DNA from: Oceanobacillus damuensis
Lineage (GTDB): Bacteria; Bacillota; Bacilli; Bacillales; Amphibacillaceae
Length of the DNA: 64,000 nt
Reading direction: 5' to 3'
Assembly (NCBI RefSeq): GCF_001618145.1
Contig: NZ_LQNF01000014.1
Span: 43,387-107,386, forward strand
Shown here: positions 53,605 through 62,273 of the stretch, piece after piece
Numbering within the stretch: position 1 is the first letter of the stretch
Layout: the number at the start of each line of letters is the position of its first letter
The notes under the pieces: generated by a model
What the model was told of the DNA's origin: nothing
Database searches by the model: none
Seen by the model: only the letters and a program-made list of their open reading frames with translations
Program-made: the position numbers and the translations under genes

Positions 53605-54321
53605 ATGAAAAATAAAAAACTCATCGCCATTAATTTGTTGACACTCGTTGCTTTCCTTCTTGTTGTAAGTGCAGGTATTCACCAAGCCGAAGCCACAAAG
53701 GAGGAATACGGAAAAATCGACAAGAAAGAAGTTGAAAAACAGGATTTGTCTATAACTGACGTTGAAATGAATACGACCGAAGTCAGTCCCGCGAAAGAAA
53801 ATTTGCAAATACATACGCCATTATCCTTTGTCAAAAGAGGGAACGCAGGTAGTCTGGCAATTCAAAACATGGATTTTCCAGCAGAAGACACAGGAGAGAT
53901 AGAAATAGCAGAAGAAGAAACAACAGAAGCAGTGGTTACAGAAACTGAAACTGACACAAAAGGAAGTTCTGCAGTGAGTACCGAAACTAGCACATGGGAG
54001 CCAAGCGGTAATTCCACTGAAAATAGCGTAAGCAATAAAAAAACGATAATATCTACGGAGCCGAAAGAAGATAAAAAAAAGAAAGAAACAACTAAAAAAG
54101 AGGCTGCTGATAAATCGATAGAAGAAGAGCAGCAAGAGGAAGAGGAGACAGAAGAGAACAAAACAGATGGAAATTCTGAGAAAGACCAAGAAGATGAATC
54201 TCAAGAACCGGAAGAAAAACAAGATGAAGCAACTGAGGCAGAAGTGGAAGAAGAGGAAGAAGAGGAAGACCTCGAACATTCACCTGATTCAACAGATGAG
54301 GAACAACCCGCTGCTGGATAA
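53605..54321 (+). CDS. Secreted, highly acidic low-complexity protein
   Basis: This 238-residue protein has a signal peptide (KKLIAINLLTLVAFLLVVSAG, likely cut after QAEA). A mature chain of about 200 residues follows, dominated by Glu, Asp, Lys, Ser and Thr, and the last 60 residues are almost half glutamate. No domain or anchor is visible, so it is probably released or bound to the wall by charge. Possible roles are cation binding or cell-surface protection, but neither is shown. GAGGAG precedes the ATG. It is a single gene. Confidence 0.8.
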   Translation: MKNKKLIAINLLTLVAFLLVVSAGIHQAEATKEEYGKIDKKEVEKQDLSITDVEMNTTEVSPAKENLQIHTPLSFVKRGNAGSLAIQNMDFPAEDTGEIEIAEEETTEAVVTETETDTKGSSAVSTETSTWEPSGNSTENSVSNKKTIISTEPKEDKKKKETTKKEAADKSIEEEQQEEEETEENKTDGNSEKDQEDESQEPEEKQDEATEAEVEEEEEEEDLEHSPDSTDEEQPAAG

Positions 54322-54363
54322 ACAATAAAGTGAATAATATAGGCGAATAAAGGAGGATGCGCT

Positions 54364-55068
54364 ATGGCAAAATTCAAAGGGAAAACTGCTATTATTACCG
54401 GGGCAAGCAGTGGAATTGGATCTTCCATTGCCCAGCATTTAGCGGAAGAGGGTGCAAATGTTGTTCTTGCAGCCCGCAGAGAAGAGAAATTGGTTGAAGT
54501 AGTTAACACGATTAACAAGTGGGGAAAGGGAAAAGCATATAGTATCAAAACGGATGTTTCGAACAAGGAAGATGTAGCCTCCATGGTAAAGAAAGCAATC
54601 GATACGTTTGGAGAAATTGATATTTACGTCAACAATGCAGGAGTGGTTGGCAATGGGGCGGTAAGAAACGAGAAAGTAGAAGAATGGGACCAGATGATAG
54701 ATGTCAATATTAAAGGCGTCTTGTATGGGGTTCATGCTGTTTTACCTCGCATGATTGAGAACGCAGCAGGACATATTGTCAATATTGCATCTGTCTCAGG
54801 CCTTGAAGTTACAAAATCCAGCACGGTTTACAGTGCTACAAAATATGCTGTTCGTGCCATTTCAATGGGGCTTGAAAAAGAACTGGCAAGAACAGGAGTA
54901 AGAGTTACAAATATTTCTCCTGGAATGGTTGAAACGGAACGGAACTCTGATAAAATGCCAACAGATCGGAAACCATTACAGACGGAAGATATAGCAAAAG
55001 CTGTTATTTACGCAGTCACCCAGCCAAATTATGTAAATGTAAATGAAGTTACTGTCAGACCTGTATAG
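54364..55068 (+). CDS. SDR-family oxidoreductase
   Basis: This 234-residue short-chain dehydrogenase has the cofactor motif GASSGIGSSIA, the NNAGVVG strand, and the catalytic triad serine in IASVSG with YSATK (Tyr and Lys). It reduces or oxidises a carbonyl/alcohol group with NAD(P)H, and the substrate is unknown. The arginines after the second strand (AARREEK) suggest NADP. It follows the secreted acidic protein by 42 bases. AGGAGG precedes the ATG. Confidence 0.93.
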   Translation: MAKFKGKTAIITGASSGIGSSIAQHLAEEGANVVLAARREEKLVEVVNTINKWGKGKAYSIKTDVSNKEDVASMVKKAIDTFGEIDIYVNNAGVVGNGAVRNEKVEEWDQMIDVNIKGVLYGVHAVLPRMIENAAGHIVNIASVSGLEVTKSSTVYSATKYAVRAISMGLEKELARTGVRVTNISPGMVETERNSDKMPTDRKPLQTEDIAKAVIYAVTQPNYVNVNEVTVRPV

Positions 55069-55258
55069 AGAAAATTTTCGGGCAGTTATTAAGATCATAA
55101 GTTAAAATACATTTAAAAACGGTTAATTAGATAGATTTTTTGTAAAAATGATATGATTATTAGCCTATTCACAAAAAGTTTGATATTATTATTGATGAAC
55201 ACACTAAATAATTAATGGTTTGAGCGATTTTATATTTATTTGCAGTATTTTTATCTGA

Positions 55259-55272
55259 TGAAAGCGCTTATA
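55259..55272 (+). promoter_or_regulatory. Candidate cre (CcpA) site
   Basis: TGAAAGCGCTTATA matches 13 of 14 positions of the cre consensus TGWAANCGNTNWCA. It lies 50 bases upstream of the NDH-2-like gene start, a place where it could repress. Confidence 0.5.
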
Positions 55273-55323
55273 ACTCCTTACAATTATCAATAATGAAAAG
55301 AAATGAAGGGTGGAGAACGATTA

Positions 55324-56532
55324 ATGAGTAAACCAAAGATAGTAGTTCTTGGTGCTGGTTATGCTGGTCTTGTTACAACAAGACGTTTATCGCAAAAGCT
55401 GTCACCGGAAGAAGCAGAAATCGTATTAATCAACAAACACAACTACCACTATGAAAGCACATGGTTACATGAAGTCGCTGCAGGAACAATCAATCCGAAC
55501 CAGGCGCGTTTTATGCTTACGGATGCTGTTAATCCTAAAAAAGTTCGCCTGATTTATGATAGTGTCCTTGAAGTGAAGAGAGACGAACAGCGTGTAGTTC
55601 TTGAAAACAGTGAAGTAACCTATGATTATCTTGTCATTGCATTAGGATGGGTATCAAACACTTTCGGAATTCCGGGTATGGAGGAGCATGCTTTTGCAAT
55701 CACTGATATTGATTCAAGTCGCCTGATTGCTGAACATATTGAATATCAATTTGCGAAGTATGCTACAGAAGAAAATCCTAATGATGAAGACCTTGCTATT
55801 CTTGTCGGTGGAGGTGGTTTCACTGGAATTGAATTTGTGGGGGAACTTGCTGAAAAAATTCCTCAGCTCTGCAAGAAATACGATATTGATCGTAGCAAAG
55901 CACGTATCATCAATGTTGAGGCAGCACCTTCAATTTTACCAATGTTTGATGAAGATCTTGTTACATATGCGAAGAAATCGCTTGAAGATCGTGGCGTTGA
56001 ATTCATGATTGGTACACCAATTAAAGAAGCAACTTCAGAAGGCTTTATCGTTGGTGATGATAAAGAATTGGTTAAAGCTGGTACCGTTGTTTGGACAGGC
56101 GGAGTTACCGGAAACCCGGTACTTGCAAAATCCGGCTTCGAATTGGTAAAAGGTAAAGTAAATGTAGATGCCGATCTGCGTGTGCCTGGCGAAGAAAATA
56201 TCTTTGTTCTTGGGGACTGTTCATGGGTAATGGATAAAGAATCCGGAAGACCATATCCTCCAACAGGACAATTGGCAACCCAGGAGGGTGCAGTAGCCGC
56301 AGATAACATTATTGCAATGCTCCGCAACCAGCCAGTAAAGGACTTTGTATTCAATAATAAAGGTACTGTTGCATCCCTCGGTATTACAGATGGTATCGGA
56401 AATATTCTTGACGGCAACAAAATTAGAGGTAAAGCAGCAGCTGCAATGAAAAAAGTAGTTGATGACCGCTCTCTATTTATGGTTGGCGGACCAAAAATTG
56501 TACTTAAAAAAGGTAAATTCCGTCCTTTCTAA
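55324..56532 (+). CDS. NADH dehydrogenase-like flavoprotein (NDH-2 family, YumB-like)
   Basis: This 402-residue FAD enzyme has two nucleotide folds, VVLGAGYAGLVTTRRL at the N-terminus (FAD) and LVGGGGFTGIEFVGEL near residue 165 (NADH). A late FAD contact is VLGDCSWVMD, and TGQLATQEGA precedes the C-terminal helix. Type II NADH dehydrogenases feed electrons from NADH to quinone without pumping protons; YumB and YutJ are the nearest Bacillus relatives. The ATG has GGGTGGAG upstream. A cre-like site suggests carbon control. Confidence 0.93.
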   Translation: MSKPKIVVLGAGYAGLVTTRRLSQKLSPEEAEIVLINKHNYHYESTWLHEVAAGTINPNQARFMLTDAVNPKKVRLIYDSVLEVKRDEQRVVLENSEVTYDYLVIALGWVSNTFGIPGMEEHAFAITDIDSSRLIAEHIEYQFAKYATEENPNDEDLAILVGGGGFTGIEFVGELAEKIPQLCKKYDIDRSKARIINVEAAPSILPMFDEDLVTYAKKSLEDRGVEFMIGTPIKEATSEGFIVGDDKELVKAGTVVWTGGVTGNPVLAKSGFELVKGKVNVDADLRVPGEENIFVLGDCSWVMDKESGRPYPPTGQLATQEGAVAADNIIAMLRNQPVKDFVFNNKGTVASLGITDGIGNILDGNKIRGKAAAAMKKVVDDRSLFMVGGPKIVLKKGKFRPF

Positions 56533-56591
56533 TATTATTAAAAGTAAATATTATGATTAAAAAAAGCTCCAGAACAGGGAGGTAAATAGTT

Positions 56592-56690
56592 ATGAAAAAT
56601 TTCTTGTGCGGATTATTACTTGTACTGGCATCTATCGTCGGATATCGACTTGCAAGTGACTATTTAGAAGACAATCGAAACTTTAGATAA
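56592..56690 (+). CDS. Small membrane protein, 32 residues
   Basis: MKNFLCGLLLVLASIVGYR is a single hydrophobic helix, followed by a short charged tail. GGGAGGT precedes the ATG by eight bases. It lies 60 bases after the NDH-2-like gene and could be co-expressed with it. No family is recognised, so the call rests on the ribosome site and composition. Confidence 0.5.
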   Translation: MKNFLCGLLLVLASIVGYRLASDYLEDNRNFR

Positions 56691-56693
56691 GAT

Positions 56694-56735
56694 CAAAAGC
56701 GAAATTGCTGCCAAAATCTATACATTCTATAATGA
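56694..56735 (+). repeat. Fragment of dispersed repeat family 1
   Basis: CAAAAGCGAAATTGCTGCC followed by AAAATCTATACATTCT matches the two ends of family 1 joined together, as if the middle had been lost. Confidence 0.5.
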
Positions 56736-56738
56736 ATC

Positions 56739-56768
56739 AAAAAAACCATCCAATTGGATGGTTTTTTT
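56739..56768 (+). terminator. Rho-independent terminator
   Basis: AAAAACCATCC pairs with GGATGGTTTTT around AATT, with a T run. Confidence 0.88.
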
Positions 56769-56896
56769 GAATTATTACAGGAATCATTCTCCAATTTTTC
56801 TAAGTGTTTTCCGTTTATTATAATATCAATTTCGGAAAAAACTCGAGTAGCGGAATGAATGAATGGAATTGATTCATACTATCGTTAGGAGGTGCC

Positions 56897-57769
56897 ATGC
56901 TGATGATGTTCCTATCCCTTTTACTGATGATCATATTTCCGGTTACTGCGGAAAGTGACAATATAGATATTTATAATAACGAAATTACATTAAAAAAAGT
57001 GGAAATTCAACAGTACGGTTTAACGTTAATTGATATGGCTTTCATCAATGAGTATAAATTGGAAAATTTAATGGATAACCTGGAAGCTGTTATCTATAAA
57101 GAGGCTCAGGATGCGCGTTTTGGGGAAGATGGCACATTAATCCCTGAAAAACCTGGTGTAACTTTAGATAGACAAGCGTTTCAGCACTTATTCAGAAATC
57201 TGTATTATAGTGACAACGAAGGAAGGCTGAGAGTTCCTGAAGCGCCAGTATATCCTAAGGTGGATCGTGGCTTATTAAAGGAAATCAGTACGAAAGAACT
57301 TGGGGGATATGTAACCTTTTATAGACAAAGCAATAAAGAAAGGTCCCATAATATTGCTCTTGCGGCAGAAGCTATCAATAATACCGTGATTTTTCCGGGT
57401 GAAACATTTTCCTTTAATGAAGTGGTTGGCGAAAGGACAGCTGACCGAGGCTACAGGCAGGCACCTGTCATTGTTAAGGGTGAATTGGCGGAAGATATTG
57501 GAGGAGGCATTTGTCAGGTTTCATCCACTCTATACAATGCAGTTGATCTTAAAGGAGTGCAAATCATTGAAAGATACGCACACAGCAGACGGGTGCCATA
57601 TGTTCCTCCTGGAAGAGATGCAACAGTAAGCTGGTGGGGACCTGACTTTGTATTTAAAAACCTGTATAATGAGCCAATTCTAATTCGAGCTAAATCTCAG
57701 AACGGGCAAATGGTTGTTACAGTCCATTCCTCGGAAACAGCAGAATATTTTAGTGGGAATGGGGATTAA
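56897..57769 (+). CDS. VanW-family secreted protein
   Basis: This 290-residue protein has a short signal peptide (MFLSLLLMIIFPVTAES) and a C-terminal VanW domain (about 135-285) with the family's 'GETFSFNEVVGERT', 'GGGICQVSSTLYNA' and 'HSRRVPYVPPGRDATVSWWG'. VanW was first seen in a vancomycin-resistance cluster but is widespread, and its role is still unknown, possibly in spore or wall processes. No van genes are nearby, so resistance is not implied. AGGAGG precedes the ATG. It overlaps the converging DCC gene by 20 bases. Confidence 0.92.
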   Translation: MLMMFLSLLLMIIFPVTAESDNIDIYNNEITLKKVEIQQYGLTLIDMAFINEYKLENLMDNLEAVIYKEAQDARFGEDGTLIPEKPGVTLDRQAFQHLFRNLYYSDNEGRLRVPEAPVYPKVDRGLLKEISTKELGGYVTFYRQSNKERSHNIALAAEAINNTVIFPGETFSFNEVVGERTADRGYRQAPVIVKGELAEDIGGGICQVSSTLYNAVDLKGVQIIERYAHSRRVPYVPPGRDATVSWWGPDFVFKNLYNEPILIRAKSQNGQMVVTVHSSETAEYFSGNGD

Positions 57770-58112
57770 TTTGGCATGATTCTCCATCTTCACATTGGTT
57801 TACAGGAACAAGCTTCCTGTTTTTAGCTACCCATATATATAGTAAGTCACCAAGACCAATAAACTTAAAAAAATACATGAATGGTACAAGTGCCCAAAAC
57901 AGCGGAAGCATTTTAGTTATTTGAATAATTGCAGAATAACCGTTATACCATTTATTATTATGGAACACATGCAGACTTTTTTCCATTTCAGGTGGATAAT
58001 CTTTCATATTCCGAAATGAATCAAAGGTAAGGTTATTTCTCCAATCAAACTTTTTCCAGATGGTTGAAGAATTCGTACAGATCTTACAGTAACTATCATA
58101 ATAAACAATCAT
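57750..58112 (-). CDS. DCC-family (DUF393) thiol-disulfide oxidoreductase-like protein
   Basis: This 120-residue protein begins MIVYYDSYCKICTNS, where D-x-x-C-x-x-C is the DCC motif that gives the family its name and resembles the thioredoxin active site. The rest contains two hydrophobic helices (MLPLFWALVPFMYFF and a second one). The family's function is not established. The ATG at 58112 has GGAGGAG at eight bases. It converges on VanW with an overlap. Confidence 0.88.
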   Translation of the reverse strand: MIVYYDSYCKICTNSSTIWKKFDWRNNLTFDSFRNMKDYPPEMEKSLHVFHNNKWYNGYSAIIQITKMLPLFWALVPFMYFFKFIGLGDLLYIWVAKNRKLVPVNQCEDGESCQINPHSH

Positions 58113-58150
58113 CCCAAACACTCCTCCATATATATTATATGTTAACAGGA

Positions 58151-58183
58151 AAAAAGCTGTATTTCATAAGGAAATACAGCTTT
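58151..58183. terminator. Terminator of the YceI gene
   Basis: A 12-base perfect stem (AAAGCTGTATTT with AAATACAGCTTT) with a seven-base loop and a T run on the minus strand. Confidence 0.85.
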
Positions 58184-58200
58184 GGAATTTTAAATTACAA

Positions 58201-58737
58201 TTAGGCTTGTTTATGAAGTTCAAGCTCAAAGTTAATGTTAACATCTTCCCCAACAAGTACGCCACCAGTTTCAACTGCTGCGTTCCAGGTAAGGCCGAAA
58301 TCTTTACGGTTGATGGAAGTTTTTCCGCTGAATCCAGCTACAGTATCTCCACCCATTGGATCTTTACTTTGACCTTCGAATGTAACGTCAAGGGTAACCG
58401 GTTTCGTAGTGTCTTTGATTGTCAAATCACCAGTCACTTCATATTCGTTTGCTGATTTTTTTGTGATATCTGTAGCTATGAAAGTCAATGTAGGATAATT
58501 TTCAGAATCAAAGAAATCTCCCGAACGCAAATGATTGTCACGATCCTCATTACGTGTATTGACGCTTGCGGTATTGATAGTTACCTCAACTTTAGAATCT
58601 GTTAAATCTTCTACATCTGCTTCGATTACTGCATCAAATTTATCAAAAGTCCCTTTCGCTTTTGAAATCATCATATGCTTTACAGAAAATCCAACTTCAC
58701 TGTGTACTGGGTCTACTGTCCAAAGTGTTTTTGTCAT
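58201..58737 (-). CDS. YceI-family protein
   Basis: This lipocalin-like beta-barrel of 178 residues begins WTVDPVHSEVGFSVKHMMISK, the YceI signature, and has the barrel strands 'VTGDLTIKDTTKPVTLDV' and 'GFSGKTSINRKDFGLTWN'. Family members bind polyisoprenoids or similar lipids. No signal peptide is present, so it is probably cytoplasmic, unlike E. coli YceI. GGAGGG precedes the ATG at 58737. It has a strong promoter with a palindrome over the start region. Confidence 0.94.
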   Translation of the reverse strand: MTKTLWTVDPVHSEVGFSVKHMMISKAKGTFDKFDAVIEADVEDLTDSKVEVTINTASVNTRNEDRDNHLRSGDFFDSENYPTLTFIATDITKKSANEYEVTGDLTIKDTTKPVTLDVTFEGQSKDPMGGDTVAGFSGKTSINRKDFGLTWNAAVETGGVLVGEDVNINFELELHKQA

Positions 58738-58762
58738 TATAAATCCCTCCAATTATTATGGT

Positions 58763-58819
58763 GTAACCCGTTAGTTACTTTATGTCACCTAGTATATAAT
58801 GTAACACGAAACAAGTCAA
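58763..58819 (-). promoter_or_regulatory. Strong promoter with palindromic operator for the YceI gene
   Basis: On the minus strand TTGACT (58814-58819), a 17-base spacer and TATACT (58791-58796). The inverted repeat GTAAC-N6-GTTAC (58763-58778) lies just after the start site, and a further GTTAC lies between -35 and -10. This suggests a repressor, perhaps MarR- or HxlR-type. About 230 bases upstream (58820-59050) are AT-rich with no gene. Confidence 0.6.
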
Positions 58820-59054
58820 GAGCATTTAATTAAAAATAGTTGAATTAAAAATAATAAAATTAACGTTTATGTAACATTTCCCTTATCGCTTTGTTTTTAA
58901 ACCTCGATAAGTTTTCAAATATAGGAAATGGAAGGGGATAAACAAAAAGCGCTTTAAATCGTATACAGAGTGTAAATAATAATGAAATTTTTTTAATATT
59001 TCGTTATACTGTGAAGATAGGGTAAAATTTAAAAAATATTTAAGGGGCGATTTG

Positions 59055-60836
59055 ATGCAGGCAACATACAATCCAACATGGGATTTAGAGGCAATATTTC
59101 CCGGGGGCAGTGAGTCAGAGGAATTTCATACATATGTTATTTCTATAAGAGATGAAATGGACAAACTATCCCAATTAGTGGAAAAATTTGATTCAGATGC
59201 AAAAGTAAACGATTACATGTTATCAACGATTGTTAAACTGATGGAAAGAACAATGAAGAAGCTGCGGGAGGCATTTGCTTTTGTTAGTTGCCTAAGCGCC
59301 CAAAATGTTAAAGATGAAAAAGCAGACCTACTAGTTGGTAAGCGAAGCGCATTATCAGCTGAAATGGGTGCGATTCGTACAAGATTGAATCAAAAGTTAG
59401 CTACTATTGATGATGCGAAGTGGGATGAGCTTTTAAAACAGCCTGATTTCCAAGAAGTTGCTTTTGTTTTGAACGAAAATAGAGAAGAAGCAAAGCAGCT
59501 GCTGTCGGTTGAACTGGAAGTATTGATCAATGACTTGGCAGTAGACGGATATCATGCATGGGACCAAATGTACAGTACAATCGTTGGGAAAATGAATGTG
59601 GAAATTGAAGAGGATGGAGACGTGAACGCTTATTCTGTCGGCCAGGCCTCAAATAAAATGACCAGTCCAGACAGGGCGCTTCGAAAACAAGTCTTTGAAC
59701 AATTAGGTGAGGCATGGAAAGAGCAATCCGATCTTTTCGGCCAGACGCTCAACCACCTGGCCGGTTTCCGATTGCAAAAATACAAACATCGTAAATGGGA
59801 TAATGTATTAAAAGAGCCTCTGGAAATAAACCGCATGAAGCAAGGGACATTGAATGCTATGTGGACAGCCATAACGAATAATAAAAAGCACTTTGTCTCC
59901 TATCTGCAGAAAAAAGCAGATTTATTGGGCTTGGAGAAACTAAGCATCTATGATGTTGGGGCACCATTAACAGATACGATGAAGAAATCGAGCTACTCTG
60001 AAGGAGCAGAGTTTATTGTAAACCACTTCCGTGAATTTAGTCCGAAAATGGCCGATTTTGCCGAGATGGCTTTTAATAAGAGGTGGATTGAGGCTGAAGA
60101 TCGTTCGGGAAAACGTCCAGGAGGATTTTGTACAAGTTTTCCTGACAGTGAACAAACTCGTATATTTATGACATATTCCGGCACCTCCTCCAATATTTCC
60201 ACGCTGGCACATGAACTGGGACATGCGTATCACCAGCATGTTATGAATGATGTTAATGGATTAAATCAGCAATATGCCATGAATGTAGCGGAAACTGCCT
60301 CCACTTTTGCGGAAATGATCGTTGCCGATGCTTCTGTAGCAGCTGCACGGAATAAAAAAGAAAAATTAGCGTTGCTCGAAGATAAAATACAACGAAGTGT
60401 TGCATTCTTTATGAATATCCATGCACGTTTTCTCTTTGAAACACGTTTTTATGAAGAACGAAAAAACGGTATGGTCTCTGTTGAACGTTTAAATGAATTG
60501 ATGATTGAAGCTCAAAAAGAAGCTTACTGTGATAGCCTTGAAGAATATGACCCGAATTTCTGGTCCTCCAAACTGCACTTCCATATAACAGGAGTCCCTT
60601 TTTATAATTTTCCATACACGTTTGGATACCTGTTCAGCCTTGGAATATATGCTTATGCCAAGGAAAAGGGAGGAAGCTTTGAGGATGATTATATTGCATT
60701 GCTTCGTGATACAGGACGTATGGATGTAGAAGACCTGGCCATGAAACATCTGAATGTTGACATAACTCAGCCAGAATTCTGGGAAAATGCAATTTCTCTC
60801 TGTGTACAGGACGCTAAAGAGTTTATCAGTCTGTAA
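59055..60836 (+). CDS. M3-family oligoendopeptidase F-like peptidase
   Basis: This 593-residue zinc peptidase breaks short peptides in the cytoplasm. The catalytic LAHELGHAYHQHV (HExxH, about residue 390) and the downstream glutamate in MNVAETASTFAEM are present. Length and layout match PepF-type enzymes. The ATG at 59055 is chosen with AAGGGG 9 bases before it; a TTG lies one codon upstream. It is a single gene. Confidence 0.94.
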   Translation: MQATYNPTWDLEAIFPGGSESEEFHTYVISIRDEMDKLSQLVEKFDSDAKVNDYMLSTIVKLMERTMKKLREAFAFVSCLSAQNVKDEKADLLVGKRSALSAEMGAIRTRLNQKLATIDDAKWDELLKQPDFQEVAFVLNENREEAKQLLSVELEVLINDLAVDGYHAWDQMYSTIVGKMNVEIEEDGDVNAYSVGQASNKMTSPDRALRKQVFEQLGEAWKEQSDLFGQTLNHLAGFRLQKYKHRKWDNVLKEPLEINRMKQGTLNAMWTAITNNKKHFVSYLQKKADLLGLEKLSIYDVGAPLTDTMKKSSYSEGAEFIVNHFREFSPKMADFAEMAFNKRWIEAEDRSGKRPGGFCTSFPDSEQTRIFMTYSGTSSNISTLAHELGHAYHQHVMNDVNGLNQQYAMNVAETASTFAEMIVADASVAAARNKKEKLALLEDKIQRSVAFFMNIHARFLFETRFYEERKNGMVSVERLNELMIEAQKEAYCDSLEEYDPNFWSSKLHFHITGVPFYNFPYTFGYLFSLGIYAYAKEKGGSFEDDYIALLRDTGRMDVEDLAMKHLNVDITQPEFWENAISLCVQDAKEFISL

Positions 60837-60894
60837 GCGTTGTTTTAACTGCAGTAATAAGGTACAATACAGGTAACAAAAAAGTAAATAGAAA

Positions 60895-60980
60895 AGCCTA
60901 CAGGGGGAGCCGTTATGGCTGAGAGTGGAATTGGTCCAGACCCTTTGAACCTGTTAGTTAATTCTAGCGTAGGGATGGTA
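60895..60980 (+). ncRNA. TPP riboswitch (THI element)
   Basis: The aptamer blocks are in order: a GGGGGAGCC helix, GGCTGAGAGTGG (with the CUGAGA bulge), ACCCTTTGAACCTG, and the 3' AGCGTAGGGATGG. These bind thiamine diphosphate. A GC-rich stem region with a T run at about 61063 follows and serves as a terminator or anti-terminator. The downstream gene is ThiT, as expected. Confidence 0.95.
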
Positions 60981-61144
60981 GTCTTTTTGATGGATAAAAG
61001 TAATGTGAGCGAAGCAGGCTGCAACTGTGCAGTCCCATCAAGAAGCTTCCCCTTGGCATTGCTTTTTTGTGTTGTGACAATTGCTGGGAGTAATTTAATT
61101 GGCTTCCTGGAACTGTTAAAGCTTAAATAGGGGAGGTAAAAGAA

Positions 61145-61714
61145 TTGAAATCAAAACGGATTTTATTTTTAGTAGAAGTATCTATCTTTACTGCACTTGC
61201 ATTACTGCTTGATATATTACCATTATCATTTAAAATTTGGGCACAAGGCGGCTCGATATCATTTGCGATGATTCCAGTATTCATTGTGGCATTTCGCTGG
61301 GGATTAAAAGGTGGGCTGCTATCCGGATTTTTATGGGGACTCTTGCAGGTGGCAACTGGTACAGCATATATTTTAACCCCTTTGCAAGGGTTTATTGATT
61401 ATGCATTGGCCTTTACAGTCATTGGATTTGCAGGTGTTTTTGCAAACAGAATTCAGCAGGCAGTGAAGTCTGGTGAAACGAAGAAATATCTTACCTATAT
61501 TACACTTGGTGTTTTCTTAGGTTCTGCATTAAGGTTTGTCGCACATTATATTGCAGGGATCGTATTCTTTGGGTCGGCGATAGAAGGGCAGCCTGCTTGG
61601 ATCTATTCACTGATTTATAACGGATCTTATATGCTTCCATCCTTTATCTTGTGTACTGTAATCGTATTCTTCCTATTCCATAAACAACCTAGAACTTTAC
61701 TGAACGCAGCGTGA
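61145..61714 (+). CDS. thiT: Thiamine transporter substrate-binding component ThiT (ECF family)
   Basis: This 189-residue membrane protein with about six helices is the S-component that captures thiamine and joins the shared ECF ATPase module. Conserved GWGLKGG-like and FIDYALAF segments fit ThiT (YuaJ), including residues lining the thiamine pocket. The TTG start has GGGGAGGT at the right distance. A TPP riboswitch in the leader controls it, so it should be made only when thiamine is scarce. A terminator follows. Confidence 0.95.
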   Translation: MKSKRILFLVEVSIFTALALLLDILPLSFKIWAQGGSISFAMIPVFIVAFRWGLKGGLLSGFLWGLLQVATGTAYILTPLQGFIDYALAFTVIGFAGVFANRIQQAVKSGETKKYLTYITLGVFLGSALRFVAHYIAGIVFFGSAIEGQPAWIYSLIYNGSYMLPSFILCTVIVFFLFHKQPRTLLNAA

Positions 61715-61740
61715 AATCATATCCCTATTCGCTCACAGAC

Positions 61741-61777
61741 AGGATAGTCTATTAAATTAGAGACTATCCTTTTTTTA
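61741..61777 (+). terminator. Terminator of thiT
   Basis: AGGATAGTCT pairs with AGACTATCCT around a ten-base loop, followed by seven T. Confidence 0.88.
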
Positions 61778-61789
61778 TATAGGCCTTTG

Positions 61790-61850
61790 GGCGAATGCCT
61801 TAGTTGCACATATGCAAGTAAGAATTTATTCTATCTTACTTCTGGAAATA
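61790..61850 (+). repeat. Dispersed repeat, family 4, copy 4
   Basis: GCCTTAGTTGCACATATGCAAG and AATTTATTCTATCTTACTTCTGG match the other copies with scattered changes. Confidence 0.55.
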
Positions 61851-61889
61851 AAAAGTGGAGCTATAATCAATACTAAGCTCCACTGTCCT

Positions 61890-62240
61890 TTACATTAAAT
61901 AATTATTTACTTGGTCATCATTGGTGACCATTAAAAGGATTTTACCGTCATCTAATTCTTCTTCGTAATTTTCCGCTTCTGCTTCGGAAAATCCCATTTC
62001 TTGAAGTTTGGTGCGTAGTTCATCACCTTGACTGTTGAACATATTTCCAACAGCACTTGAAAAATCCATTTCCTTCATGCCAATTGTATTTGCGTCTGCC
62101 CCATCGGCTAAGCGACCGGTTCTTTCATCATCATGGGTAAGGATATATATATCATCCTTATTAACCCCTTTAGCCTGTAGTTTGTTTACGTCTGTTTTTA
62201 ATTGTTCCTCATTAACATATTCTCTGATAAAAGGTTTCAT
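61890..62240 (-). CDS. General stress protein 17M-like (YflT family)
   Basis: This soluble 116-residue protein begins MKPFIREYVNEEQLKTDVNKL, has an alpha/beta pattern, and ends with an acidic helix (SEAEAENYEEELDDG). That is the plan of the Bacillus YflT (GSP17M) family, which is induced by salt and heat. GGAGGG precedes the ATG. A SigB promoter lies 34 bases upstream. Biochemical function is unknown. Confidence 0.88.
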   Translation of the reverse strand: MKPFIREYVNEEQLKTDVNKLQAKGVNKDDIYILTHDDERTGRLADGADANTIGMKEMDFSSAVGNMFNSQGDELRTKLQEMGFSEAEAENYEEELDDGKILLMVTNDDQVNNYLM

Positions 62241-62273
62241 ATCCGTTCCCTCCTTGTATAGTATATTTGTTTT

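Noticed and set aside
53821..54279. Long minus-strand open frames opposite the acidic protein
   Set aside because: They mirror the Glu-rich codons (GAA/GAG read as TTC/CTC), giving Phe/Leu runs; no ribosome site supports them.
55863..56420. 185-codon minus-strand frame within the NDH-2-like gene
   Set aside because: It is fully inside a well-supported flavoprotein gene and has no start signal or family pattern.
56897..57769. VanW as a glycopeptide-resistance marker
   Set aside because: No vanA/H/X/Y or vanRS genes accompany it, and VanW proteins are widespread in sensitive Firmicutes.
60915..61130. 71-codon open frame over the thiamine riboswitch
   Set aside because: It lies inside the TPP aptamer and its expression platform, where the conserved bases are explained by RNA structure.
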